From positions 1 through 20,206 of IMG/VR virus record IMGVR_UViG_3300017949_001443: a DNA stretch of 20,206 nucleotides. One strand, 5' to 3'. The notes under the pieces are model-generated. The model did not search any database, had not been told where the DNA came from, and worked only from the letters and a program-made list of their open reading frames with translations. The first letter of the stretch is position 1. Each line of letters opens with the position of its first letter. This document shows positions 1-6,824 of this stretch, one piece after another. The DNA is from a virus. A program made the translations under genes and the position numbers.

Positions 1-279
1 ACAACTGATAGTATTACTATCAAACAAATATATCAAACAAAAGATGTTAGAGATAGTTTTATAAGTTTAATAGATACTTATGTGTTTTATGATAAAATAG
101 GAATTCCGTTTACTGAAAGCGAAAGATGTATCAACGAAGTTGAAAAAGAAGACATTATAAACAAGGCAAGGTCAAACGATTATGTGATTGTGCAGTATCT
201 AAGACCTGATCATTATAGATCAGGAATAGTAATAGGTGATCCGTTAAAAGGAGAAAGTCTTGTTAGTATTTCCGATTAA
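1..279 (+). CDS. Unidentified protein, 5'-truncated by window edge
   Basis: The reading frame is open from base 1 to a TAA at 277-279, giving at least 92 codons with no stop, so the true start lies left of the window. A GTG at 82 could serve as an internal start but has no convincing ribosome binding site. The product is mixed charged and hydrophobic, with no signal peptide or membrane segment and a C terminus ending in VSISD. I do not recognise the family. It is the only gene on the + strand and converges on the - strand gene cluster, overlapping the 3' end of the neighbouring oxygenase gene by about 36 bases. It may belong to an oppositely transcribed module that continues outside the window. 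Confidence 0.6.
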   Translation, partial: TTDSITIKQIYQTKDVRDSFISLIDTYVFYDKIGIPFTESERCINEVEKEDIINKARSNDYVIVQYLRPDHYRSGIVIGDPLKGESLVSISD

Positions 280-750
280 ATGTATTCTTGTAAATTTGCT
301 TACATGAGGATTTGCATTTACAAATGTGTGAGGATATCTTGTATCTACCCAATAAACGCTACCGTCAGCAGGTAATCTAATAAGTTGTTCGTCCACTAAA
401 AAGAAACAGTTTTCGTTAGTTGTAATAGGTATGTGAATTCTTGGGCTGCTATCTTTGTGATATCCATAACAAGTTATACTTGGCAGTGACATGTATCGTG
501 TTCTGTACAACCCATATTCTTCTATAATAGAATATGTATATTCTAACATATCATCGTAAAGACGGACAGTATATTCTTCTTCATCGTTGCGATAGTTTGT
601 ATTTGTACTTATAGCACTATTTACATCGTCTTTAGATTTTCCTTGTAAAGGATATTGACGTTGTTCTGGAATATAAAGTAAATCGTCACGAAGTTGATCT
701 AAATCAACTTCGCCTATTTTTTTAATTAAGTGCGACCCAGCTTGTGCCAT
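244..750 (-). CDS. Aspartyl/asparaginyl beta-hydroxylase-like 2OG-Fe(II) oxygenase
   Basis: A 168-aa protein whose C-terminal half matches the cupin-fold Asp/Asn hydroxylase pattern. H98 in YHKD, the RIHIPI block at 104-109 with R104 and H106, H141 in PHTFVN, and R155 in RIHL line up with the metal His, 2-oxoglutarate Arg, second metal His and second Arg of human AspH. Such enzymes use Fe(II), oxygen and 2-oxoglutarate to hydroxylate protein side chains or small molecules; the substrate here is unknown. An AAGG precedes the ATG at 750. The start overlaps the end of the tail fibre gene by 29 bases, so the two are probably co-translated late in infection. Modification of the fibre or another virion protein is inference. 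The family call is fairly sure. Confidence 0.72.
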   Translation of the reverse strand: MAQAGSHLIKKIGEVDLDQLRDDLLYIPEQRQYPLQGKSKDDVNSAISTNTNYRNDEEEYTVRLYDDMLEYTYSIIEEYGLYRTRYMSLPSITCYGYHKDSSPRIHIPITTNENCFFLVDEQLIRLPADGSVYWVDTRYPHTFVNANPHVSKFTRIHLIGNTNKTFSF

Positions 751-2128
751 CGTAACCTTGGAATTGAGTTAATGAAGTCACAAATACAATCATGCCAGCT
801 GCTGGAGATGTTATGTCAGCATCACGTGCAGTAGGATCAGCATACACTCCAGGTTGCACAAAACCTGATGCAGTTATGTTACCAACAACATCTAGTTTTT
901 CGTCTGGATCGTCTTTGCCTATACCTAGCCTACCTTGTCTGTTAAACACCATAGCATTATCGGCACCGGTTGTACCTGTTTCGTCATATGTTAAGAACAA
1001 TATACGTCCTGGCATAACGCCAGTACCAATTGCAGAAGTATATTTGTCTGGTCCTATTTTTAAAACAGCAGCGGGCGAGTATCCGTTGCCGTCATACCCT
1101 GTGTATGACATATCAATAATAGTATCACCTGCAGATAATACAGTTGGTGTTGCCTGTGATCCTCGAGCTGCTTTATATACAGCACCTGGACCGTTAGTTC
1201 CAGTTGTAATGCAACTTAATTGGAAAGGTGCAACATCTGGATCATTGTCGTCACTTGTAACAATAACTTTTTCACTTGTAATCAATGCATTATCTACATT
1301 ACATACAAGTGTATTAGTCATACCATCTAGCAATGCAGTGCTGTTATTTCCAAAAACAGAACCTTGTAAGTCTCCATCAACATAACCGTTTACGTTACCT
1401 TGTACATTACCTATAACATCGCCATTGTGTACACCAGTTGTATTACCAGTTACATTACCAATTAAATCGTTAGTTAATGTTCCTACAATTACATCTGCAT
1501 GTACCCAGGCATTTACTGCATCAACTAGTAATACACTATTGTCAGCAAAAATAGAACCTTTTACATCACCTGTGTGATAACCTGTGGTATTACCAGTTAC
1601 ATCACCAGTGACATCTCCGGTTACATCCCCTGTAAAAGTATTTGTACTTACGTCTACCATTACAGTTGAATTGTCTGCTATTACATCAGAATTAATTGCA
1701 CCTGCACTTAAAACACCATCTACTGAAAGACCACTGAAATAACCATTACGCCATCTTAAAGAGTTACTACCAATATCGTAAGCAATGTCTTGTGCTGGCT
1801 TTAAGTGTCCGGATACATCTCCGCCTACATTAATTAAATCGCCACCTGTTCCATCACCTAAGTTAATGTTTCCAGTAGCAACAATGTTACCAGTAATGTT
1901 TATATTGCCTGTACCGTTAATGTTAAAACCGTTAAGGTCTAAGTTACCACCTAATTGTGGATTTGGATCATTGTTTACAGCGTTAGTTGCACCAACTTGC
2001 TTGCCGCCGGATGTGGTTCCATCACCGACATAAACCAATTTTGTGTCAGTGGTATATATTAATTCTCCCGATGCGGGAGTAATAGCTAATCTTTCAGCAT
2101 TTGTGCCGCGTCTGATCTGTAGGGCCAT
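722..2128 (-). CDS. Tail fibre / adhesin-like structural protein
   Basis: A 468-aa protein with the layout of marine myovirus fibre proteins. The N-terminal segment (about 1-42; QIRRGT, GELIYTTDT, VYVGDGTT) is the type that begins many marine phage fibres. Residues 50-135 are Gly/Asn-rich beta repeats (NGTGNINITGN). Residues 149-275 hold diverged copies of an ADNST-x-LVD module joined by GDVTG-type turns. Residues 396-420 (NRQGRLGIG, EKLDVVGNITASG) are followed by a C-terminal module with AAGMIVFVTS and YDGTSWVALN, a common fibre ending. AGGAG sits 8 bases before the ATG, and a T4-late-like CATAAATA box lies about 32 bases upstream. It probably contributes to host binding or an accessory fibre. 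Which T4 gene it corresponds to cannot be said. Confidence 0.8.
   Translation of the reverse strand: MALQIRRGTNAERLAITPASGELIYTTDTKLVYVGDGTTSGGKQVGATNAVNNDPNPQLGGNLDLNGFNINGTGNINITGNIVATGNINLGDGTGGDLINVGGDVSGHLKPAQDIAYDIGSNSLRWRNGYFSGLSVDGVLSAGAINSDVIADNSTVMVDVSTNTFTGDVTGDVTGDVTGNTTGYHTGDVKGSIFADNSVLLVDAVNAWVHADVIVGTLTNDLIGNVTGNTTGVHNGDVIGNVQGNVNGYVDGDLQGSVFGNNSTALLDGMTNTLVCNVDNALITSEKVIVTSDDNDPDVAPFQLSCITTGTNGPGAVYKAARGSQATPTVLSAGDTIIDMSYTGYDGNGYSPAAVLKIGPDKYTSAIGTGVMPGRILFLTYDETGTTGADNAMVFNRQGRLGIGKDDPDEKLDVVGNITASGFVQPGVYADPTARDADITSPAAGMIVFVTSLTQFQGYDGTSWVALN
1304..1684 (-). repeat. Diverged tandem modules in the tail fibre gene
   Basis: Residues 149-275 of the fibre contain three diverged copies of a module starting with VIADNSTVMVD, IFADNSVLLVD and VFGNNSTALLD. 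They are separated by runs of GDVTG, GNVTGNTTG and similar five-residue turns. At DNA level this gives imperfect short repeats such as the ACATCACC-type motifs near 1563-1630. Internal repeats of this kind allow changes in fibre length by recombination or slippage. Confidence 0.6.
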
Positions 2129-2159
2129 GTACGAACTCCTGGTAATAATTATTCATATG

Positions 2160-2167
2160 TATTTATG
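2160..2167 (-). promoter_or_regulatory. T4-type late promoter candidate before the tail fibre gene
   Basis: Read on the - strand the box is CATAAATA, one base off the T4 late consensus TATAAATA recognised by the phage sigma factor gp55. It lies about 32 bases upstream of the fibre ATG. This suits a structural gene expressed late. The call rests on the motif and its position only. Confidence 0.5.
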
Positions 2168-2180
2168 CCTTTTGGAGAAT

Positions 2181-2492
2181 TCATTTACGTTTCTTCATAA
2201 ACAATCTAGTTCTATTTTGTATATCTCGCTTAACTCGTTCTGTATCTAATCGGAAATCTATGTTTTCTATAACATCTTCGTATTGAGAAAACAAATCCTC
2301 TAAAGCCTCTTCTAAATCTGGAATTTCTTGGTCTAAGGACTTTTTAACGTCAATATCCCAAATTTTACCATCTCTGAAGTATACCTTTACACTATCTAAA
2401 TACTGTACTGGTATAACTTCAACTTCGACATCATCTAAAATTTCAGGCCAGCGATCTATAACGGAAGGGGGGAGCTTCTTGTTCTTAGGCAC
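2181..2492 (-). CDS. Conserved hypothetical protein, basic C terminus
   Basis: A 103-aa protein of unknown function. Residues 20-50 look like short beta strands (VEVEVIPVQYL, VKVYFRDGKIWDI), followed by an acidic helical stretch (LEEALEDLFSQYEDVIENI) and a strongly basic end (RTRLFMKKRK). The best available start is GTG at 2492, overlapping the stop of the preceding gene by 8 bases. The GAAAGAAG before it lies too close to be a normal ribosome binding site, so translation probably depends on coupling. It is the last gene before the late promoter of the fibre gene. Confidence 0.65.
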   Translation of the reverse strand: MPKNKKLPPSVIDRWPEILDDVEVEVIPVQYLDSVKVYFRDGKIWDIDVKKSLDQEIPDLEEALEDLFSQYEDVIENIDFRLDTERVKRDIQNRTRLFMKKRK

Positions 2493-3093
2493 CTTCTTTC
2501 ACTTTACTCTTTTTTTTAGTAGGAACAAGTTCTTCTGCTTGTTCTCTAAGACGCTTTGCTTCTTTAAATAAAGAATCTGCCTGTGATCTATACTGTGCAG
2601 CTAAATCCTCGTCAGTCAACAAACCATCAGTAGTAACAGCAGCAGCTTCGTTTAACGGCTCTACAACTGATTCAGTTTCTTGTGTTTTTTGTGTTTCTTG
2701 TGTAGATGCACCTTTAAGTGCTAGATCTGCAACAGTAACACCTTTTTGTTCTGCGATAATTTGATTTAGTTCTGCTAAACTAATTACTGTTTGTCTATCA
2801 GGAGTCATTTCTACAGAGTCAGTGGGCATTTTTACCATCTTGCCTGTTGTATGGAAACCTGCAAGCATGTTTCTGCCATCTGGTAAAGTTGTTCTTGCCA
2901 TAACCTCAGCAAATTCGTTTGCTCTTTGTCCTGCGTCAGACTCGACTGCTTTCATTAGTGTGTCGTGCTCTTCGGCCATTAAGTTTTCGGTAGTAACTAC
3001 AACACAGTTATCAGGTTCGTTAGGCACAACTCTGTATGCAACTACAACCTTCCTTTTATTATTTTTAATTCTACCTACATGTTTAAGTGCCAT
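2485..3093 (-). CDS. Conserved hypothetical protein of marine T4-like phages
   Basis: A 202-aa protein that I cannot assign. The N-terminal 75 residues look globular (RKVVVAYRVVPNEPDNCVVV, then a helical stretch ending in FAEVMARTTLPDGRNML). Residues 130-140 form a Gln/Thr-rich linker (QETQKTQETE). Residues 165-195 form a charged helix, probably a coiled coil, ending in a lysine-rich tail. GGAGAG lies 6 bases before the ATG. It follows the 77-aa gene closely and overlaps the next one. A structural or assembly role fits the low-complexity linker and the nearby fibre gene but is speculative. Confidence 0.7.
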   Translation of the reverse strand: MALKHVGRIKNNKRKVVVAYRVVPNEPDNCVVVTTENLMAEEHDTLMKAVESDAGQRANEFAEVMARTTLPDGRNMLAGFHTTGKMVKMPTDSVEMTPDRQTVISLAELNQIIAEQKGVTVADLALKGASTQETQKTQETESVVEPLNEAAAVTTDGLLTDEDLAAQYRSQADSLFKEAKRLREQAEELVPTKKKSKVKEGA

Positions 3094-3095
3094 AA

Positions 3096-3329
3096 TTACT
3101 CTCCTTTAGCGGCTGCTTGTTGGGTAGAGACTGCACTTAAAAATGTATCTAACTTATTATATACTTGACCAACGGTCATCATTTCGTTAGGTTTAAATGC
3201 TCCTCTACTACTTGCAACATCGATAATTGTTTTAATACCTGCTAGGTCTTGGATTGTAAGTTCAGGACCTTGCTCCTGTTGTACAGGTGCTTCTTCAGTT
3301 GCAATTTCTTTAGTAACTTCTTCAGTCAT
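3096..3329 (-). CDS. Small conserved hypothetical protein (77 aa)
   Basis: The first 24 residues are acidic and probably disordered. The conserved-looking core runs from LTIQDLAGIKTIIDVASSRG through AFKPNEMMTVGQVYNKLDTFL. I recall this core pattern in small unassigned proteins of T4-like cyanophages, but no function is known to me. GAGGAG precedes the ATG with good spacing. The stop lies only two bases before the next gene's start, so the two are probably translated together. Confidence 0.7.
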   Translation of the reverse strand: MTEEVTKEIATEEAPVQQEQGPELTIQDLAGIKTIIDVASSRGAFKPNEMMTVGQVYNKLDTFLSAVSTQQAAAKGE

Positions 3330-3352
3330 TATATACTCCTCTAGTATGTTAT

Positions 3353-3625
3353 TTAATTATATTTTAAGTGTGGACACGCCAAAGTGAAATAAGAACATTC
3401 TTTATGATCTTCAAAGCCGATCTTTAAAACTGTATCTATGTCACCATGGTTGTTTACTAGTACAGATTTTCCTATGTAAAATCTGCCTTTTAAGTTAGTA
3501 GTAATCCATTTAGATATACTTTGTTCGATGTTATACCTTACTGGTATATTTACATATTCAAAGTGTGGTACAGCTACAGACTGACGGCGAATATTAAAAA
3601 AATCGTAATGATTAGGCTTCTTCAT
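3353..3625 (-). CDS. Conserved hypothetical protein (90 aa)
   Basis: A 90-aa protein with a mixed alpha/beta look (FEYVNIPVRY, FYIGKSVLVNNHGDIDTVLKIGFED) and a Cys/His pair near the end (SYFTLACPHLKYN). No known family is recognised. Its ATG lies inside the last codons of the VWA/metallopeptidase gene (14-base overlap) with no clear ribosome binding site, so translation is likely coupled to that gene. A functional link to the MoxR/VWA pair is possible but unproven. Confidence 0.65.
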   Translation of the reverse strand: MKKPNHYDFFNIRRQSVAVPHFEYVNIPVRYNIEQSISKWITTNLKGRFYIGKSVLVNNHGDIDTVLKIGFEDHKECSYFTLACPHLKYN

Positions 3626-4955
3626 AGTGCGCTGTGACGCCGAATGGCGCTTTCATGTCTTTGTCTCTGTGGCCGTGTACAATAAAGATAGTATCACAGT
3701 ATTCTGGATCACCCCAACTATCCCATGGATACCCGTCTGTAAACATAATAAATTTCTTAGGTTGGATATCATGTTCTTTCATATATTCCCAATTAGCCAT
3801 AAAGTCGGTACCACCACCGCCCATAATTTCGTAGTCTAATAAGTCATCCCCACCATCTGCACTAAAGTCTTGTTCGTTATAAACTTTAGTATCAAAACAC
3901 CACAATTTAATATTGTAGTCTTTGTATTCTTCCATGATGCCTTTTACTTCACCTAGAAAATCTTTTGCTTGGTCGTCACCAATAGAACCTGACATATCTA
4001 AGCTGACACAAACATCAATTGTGTCCATAAAATTCATTCCCGGTAGTATAGCACCAGTGTGCCAGCCTTTGCGTGACGGACGACTAAATGTATAATCATT
4101 GCGAATAGTTGATTGGATTTGCTGACGTAGTAATTCCCGCCAATTCATTTTAGGTTCTGTAAGTTCTTTGATCATACGCTGGATTTCACCTGGCACGTTG
4201 CCGGCTCCTGCGCTCTGAGCGGACTGTAACATTCCGTCTTTAATTTCATCGCGTATTTTTTTAAGTTCTTCTTTAGAAAATTTAGGTTTTTTCTTACTGA
4301 CGTTATTACCGTTTTCGTCTTTTTCTTCTTGTCCATCACCGTCGCCGTCACCGTCGCCCTCCATGTCGAGGTGTTCGTCGAGCATTTCGCCTAGTTGTTT
4401 AAGATATTCTTCTCCGTTTTTCTTAGCAGAGTCAAACAGCTCATCGTAGATTTCTTCTGATGTCCATTCTTCATATTTAAAATCTTGATAACAGTCTACA
4501 AATTTAGGTTTTTCGCCAATACGATCACGAACAAGCAAATTATTTACTTTGTAATCGGCAGCAATGTTATACAACATAGGGATACGATCACCTCTGCGTC
4601 CTAAATGATCATATACGCAATGTAAAATTTCATGAGCAATAACAAACTCAATTTCTTTATTGTTCATTTCATTAAAGAACTGAGTATTAAAATATAAGTT
4701 TCTACCGTCAACGGCGGCAGTCATAAGCCACTCGTCGGCAGCAACAATGCGCAAACGTGTAGCCATGTTACCAAAAAACGGATGGCGCATTAACAGCCCT
4801 ACCCGTGCAACAATAATTCTTTCAATTACATCCTTACGCATCTCTAATAATGCGGATTCTGTAATATTAGGATCCGGTTGCCAATTTTTTAGTTTTGTTT
4901 GCGTGTCTTTGGCAGACATTTTTAGTGCGGTATATTGAGGTAAAAAATCTAACAT
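3612..4955 (-). CDS. VWA-like metallopeptidase-domain protein (DUF2201 type)
   Basis: A 447-aa two-domain protein. The N-terminal part (about 35-175) holds the zinc-protease-like motif HEILH at 108-112, followed by NIAADYKVNN at 130-139, which can give the third ligand. An acidic linker with a (GD)n run lies at 200-208. The C-terminal VWA domain has DMSGS at 320-324, GGGTD at 380-384 and FTDG at 405-408, a complete MIDAS metal site. This is the VWA-like/DUF2201 family, often found beside MoxR ATPases in bacteria. The MoxR gene lies directly upstream, separated by a terminator and a new promoter. AGGA precedes the ATG. Its role is probably metal-dependent remodelling or maturation of a protein partner; whether it cleaves protein is unknown. 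Confidence 0.85.
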   Translation of the reverse strand: MLDFLPQYTALKMSAKDTQTKLKNWQPDPNITESALLEMRKDVIERIIVARVGLLMRHPFFGNMATRLRIVAADEWLMTAAVDGRNLYFNTQFFNEMNNKEIEFVIAHEILHCVYDHLGRRGDRIPMLYNIAADYKVNNLLVRDRIGEKPKFVDCYQDFKYEEWTSEEIYDELFDSAKKNGEEYLKQLGEMLDEHLDMEGDGDGDGDGQEEKDENGNNVSKKKPKFSKEELKKIRDEIKDGMLQSAQSAGAGNVPGEIQRMIKELTEPKMNWRELLRQQIQSTIRNDYTFSRPSRKGWHTGAILPGMNFMDTIDVCVSLDMSGSIGDDQAKDFLGEVKGIMEEYKDYNIKLWCFDTKVYNEQDFSADGGDDLLDYEIMGGGGTDFMANWEYMKEHDIQPKKFIMFTDGYPWDSWGDPEYCDTIFIVHGHRDKDMKAPFGVTAHYEEA

Positions 4956-4983
4956 TGCTGATCCTGGTTTGTTAATTTAATAT

Positions 4984-5012
4984 ATAGTAACATTATTTAC
5001 TACAAATGTCAA
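4984..5012 (-). promoter_or_regulatory. Sigma70-type promoter for the VWA/metallopeptidase gene
   Basis: On the - strand TTGACA (5007-5012) is followed after 17 bases by TACTAT (4984-4989). Initiation near 4977 would give a leader of about 22 bases before the ATG at 4955. It lies just after the MoxR terminator, so the two partner genes appear to be transcribed separately. Confidence 0.65.
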
Positions 5013-5020
5013 CCTAAAAT

Positions 5021-5044
5021 TTATGGGGGACTAAGCCCCCATAA
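5021..5044 (-). terminator. Rho-independent terminator after MoxR
   Basis: A perfect 9-bp inverted repeat (TTATGGGGG / CCCCCATAA) with a 6-base loop begins 4 bases after the MoxR stop. On the - strand it is followed by ATTTT. The five consecutive G:C pairs stand out in this AT-rich sequence. It is the only clear intrinsic terminator seen in the window. Confidence 0.75.
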
Positions 5045-5048
5045 AATA

Positions 5049-6134
5049 TTATGCAGCCTGAGCTGCCGCAATATACTTGCCATAATTATCGTGGAACTCG
5101 TCGAAACATTCTACTTCGTCCGGATCAATTGGCAATGCATATTGAGTTAGTGCAAGTTTGATACCCATAACAACAAGTTCGGTTTCGAAATTATCCATTG
5201 CAAAACGCAAGAAGTTGTTGACTTTGTCATCAAACTTTTTATCGCCCTTATCGCAAGCTTCTTTTAGTTCGTAACAAAGAGACACAGTCAAGGAATACAT
5301 AGCACTGATTTCTTTTGACTTTAGCTCTTTTACCTTACCAGAAAGAATATCGCTAGGGTTAGGCATTTGTCCAGCAACTTTACGGTGTGCCATAAATTTG
5401 ACAGCCAAGCCTTCACCAACCGAGCCACTAACAAGATCGGTGGTGGTGTTCTCATCATCGTCGTCTTCGAGTAATTCTGATACAAACGACCAAGAACGAG
5501 GAGTAGCAAAAGAACGGCTAGGAGACTTAGGATCAAAGTCATACAAGTCTTTCTTAGAGAAAGTCAAGTAGCCTACAACATCTTTATGGATGTTGTTTTC
5601 AATTGCCCAAACAAACCAGTCATCAAATGATACTGCAAGTTCGATATGTACAAAACGGTTTGCCAATGGAGCCGGCATACGGTAAGTGACGCCTTTATCT
5701 GCTTCACGGTTACCAGCGGCGACAATCAAAACGTTGTCTGGCAATTCGTACTGTCCTACACGACGATTAAGAATTAATTGGTATGCTGCCGCTTGTACTG
5801 CTGGCGCTGCCGAATTCATTTCGTCTAAGAACAAAATAATGTATTTGTGTTTTGCAGCCAGTTCTGCGTCTGGTAATTCTGCAGGCGCCGCCCAAACCAT
5901 TTTGTTATCGTTGGCAGCGTAATATGGGATACCTTTAATATCTGTTGGCTCCCAAAGTGAAAGTCTAACATCAATTACATGAGCCTCCATTGATTCTCCA
6001 ATTTGATGTACAATATCTGATTTACCAATACCTGGAGGACCCCACATAAAAATTGGGCGTTGTTTTTTAAAAGCTCGTACAATGCTTTTTTTAGCTTGAT
6101 TCGGTGTTACAGTGCGGCTAGCGACAGCTTCCAT
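5049..6134 (-). CDS. MoxR-like AAA+ ATPase
   Basis: A 361-aa AAA+ ATPase. It shows Walker A GPPGIGKS at 32-39, Walker B LFLDEMN at 101-107, sensor-1 Asn in AAGNREAD at 139-146 and an arginine-finger-like PAPLANRF at 154-161. The C-terminal helical part includes an acidic stretch (LLEDDDDEN). MoxR ATPases work with VWA-domain partners to remodel or activate protein or metal complexes, and the VWA/metallopeptidase gene follows directly. The frame stays open to a GTG at 6197, but that lies upstream of the predicted transcription start. The ATG at 6134 has GAAGGA about 8 bases before it, so 6134 is chosen. The gene forms its own transcription unit between a promoter and a terminator. Confidence 0.88.
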   Translation of the reverse strand: MEAVASRTVTPNQAKKSIVRAFKKQRPIFMWGPPGIGKSDIVHQIGESMEAHVIDVRLSLWEPTDIKGIPYYAANDNKMVWAAPAELPDAELAAKHKYIILFLDEMNSAAPAVQAAAYQLILNRRVGQYELPDNVLIVAAGNREADKGVTYRMPAPLANRFVHIELAVSFDDWFVWAIENNIHKDVVGYLTFSKKDLYDFDPKSPSRSFATPRSWSFVSELLEDDDDENTTTDLVSGSVGEGLAVKFMAHRKVAGQMPNPSDILSGKVKELKSKEISAMYSLTVSLCYELKEACDKGDKKFDDKVNNFLRFAMDNFETELVVMGIKLALTQYALPIDPDEVECFDEFHDNYGKYIAAAQAA

Positions 6135-6184
6135 AATGTATTCCTTCGTTTTTGTTTCAGTGCTTAATTTCTTACTATGTATAT

Positions 6185-6214
6185 ATAATAGCATCACTCT
6201 AAAGGAAATGTCAA
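6185..6214 (-). promoter_or_regulatory. Sigma70-type promoter for MoxR
   Basis: TTGACA (6209-6214) and TATTAT (6185-6190) on the - strand are 18 bases apart, inside the last codons of the Smr gene and its stop. The predicted start near 6178 gives a leader of about 44 bases to the MoxR ATG at 6134. Confidence 0.6.
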
Positions 6215-6442
6215 CCTTTTTTTCTTCAATTTTATTACAAAACTTCCAGGATTATGTTTAGGCTGTGACCATTCTCTAATATAAGGATGATTATGTGCCC
6301 AGGTAGGAAACTCGCGCATCATAGCACCTTGTCCTGTTATGACTACACATTTTCTGTGATTTGCAAGATACGCTTCGTCTACTGCACGTTTGAATTTGCG
6401 CCAGCCTTCGTGTATGTGATATCCGTGTAGATCAATCCTCAT
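6194..6442 (-). CDS. Stand-alone Smr domain protein
   Basis: An 82-aa protein consisting almost only of an Smr (small MutS-related) domain. It has DLHG at 4-7, the helix HEGWRKFKRAVDEAY, the signature ITGQG at 35-39 and PGSFVIKL at 65-72. Smr domains bind or nick nucleic acids; in bacteria stand-alone forms act on branched DNA or on mRNA at stalled ribosomes. Which applies here is unknown. The ATG at 6442 overlaps the stop of the upstream gene by 11 bases, and only a weak CAGG lies before it. The C terminus is lysine-rich, and the gene's end also carries the MoxR promoter. Confidence 0.8.
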   Translation of the reverse strand: MRIDLHGYHIHEGWRKFKRAVDEAYLANHRKCVVITGQGAMMREFPTWAHNHPYIREWSQPKHNPGSFVIKLKKKRLTFPLE

Positions 6443-6824
6443 TACCTGATTGTCTTTTCATCGCTTTTGAAATACCATATTTTCTTATATCTCCTGAAAA
6501 TAGATGCAGTTCGACTGCCTTTTTTTCGTTAGTTACTGATATATTCCGATTAGTCAAGTAGTACGGACAATCAATAAACTGATCTAAAAAAATTAATACT
6601 TGGGTTGTAATTTGAAAATTAGCTGGATAAGGAACTTCATAAGTTTGTAAATTTAGTTCTTCCTTTACAAATCTATATCCTTCATCTGTAAGTCGTAGGC
6701 CGCCCGCATCCTTGGCTCTAGTATTTTGCCACCATACAGGCATGTATTCTTTCAAAGTAGCATGAGATATAGCAATATCTTTTTGTTTTAGAAATATTTT
6801 AGTGTATGTTTCTTTCCAGTTCAT
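6432..6824 (-). CDS. Conserved hypothetical protein (130 aa)
   Basis: No known domain is recognised. The sequence has a helical N-terminal half (NWKETYTKIFLKQKDIAI, RLTDEGYRFVKEEL) and a conserved-looking C-terminal segment (VELHLFSGDIRKYGISKAM) that I recall from unassigned proteins of T4-like marine phages. Its ATG lies inside the end of the SGNH hydrolase gene (26-base overlap), so it is probably translated by coupling. It sits between the SGNH and Smr genes in what looks like a late transcript. Confidence 0.65.
   Translation of the reverse strand: MNWKETYTKIFLKQKDIAISHATLKEYMPVWWQNTRAKDAGGLRLTDEGYRFVKEELNLQTYEVPYPANFQITTQVLIFLDQFIDCPYYLTNRNISVTNEKKAVELHLFSGDIRKYGISKAMKRQSGNED

Noticed and set aside
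792-1385. A 197-codon + strand frame opposite the tail fibre gene
   Set aside because: It is the antisense of a repeat-rich Gly/Asp/Thr gene, which often leaves open antisense frames; the composition (Ser/Pro/Ala) is not protein-like and no start signal was seen.
2181-2492. Clamp-binding motif in the 103-aa protein (LEDLF)
   Set aside because: It sits inside a predicted helix, lacks the usual terminal position and Asp-x-Leu-Phe order is only partly matched; too weak to report as a clamp partner such as gp33.
6135-6197. N-terminal extension of MoxR from GTG at 6197
   Set aside because: It would begin upstream of the predicted transcription start, lacks a ribosome binding site, and the ATG at 6134 has a good one.
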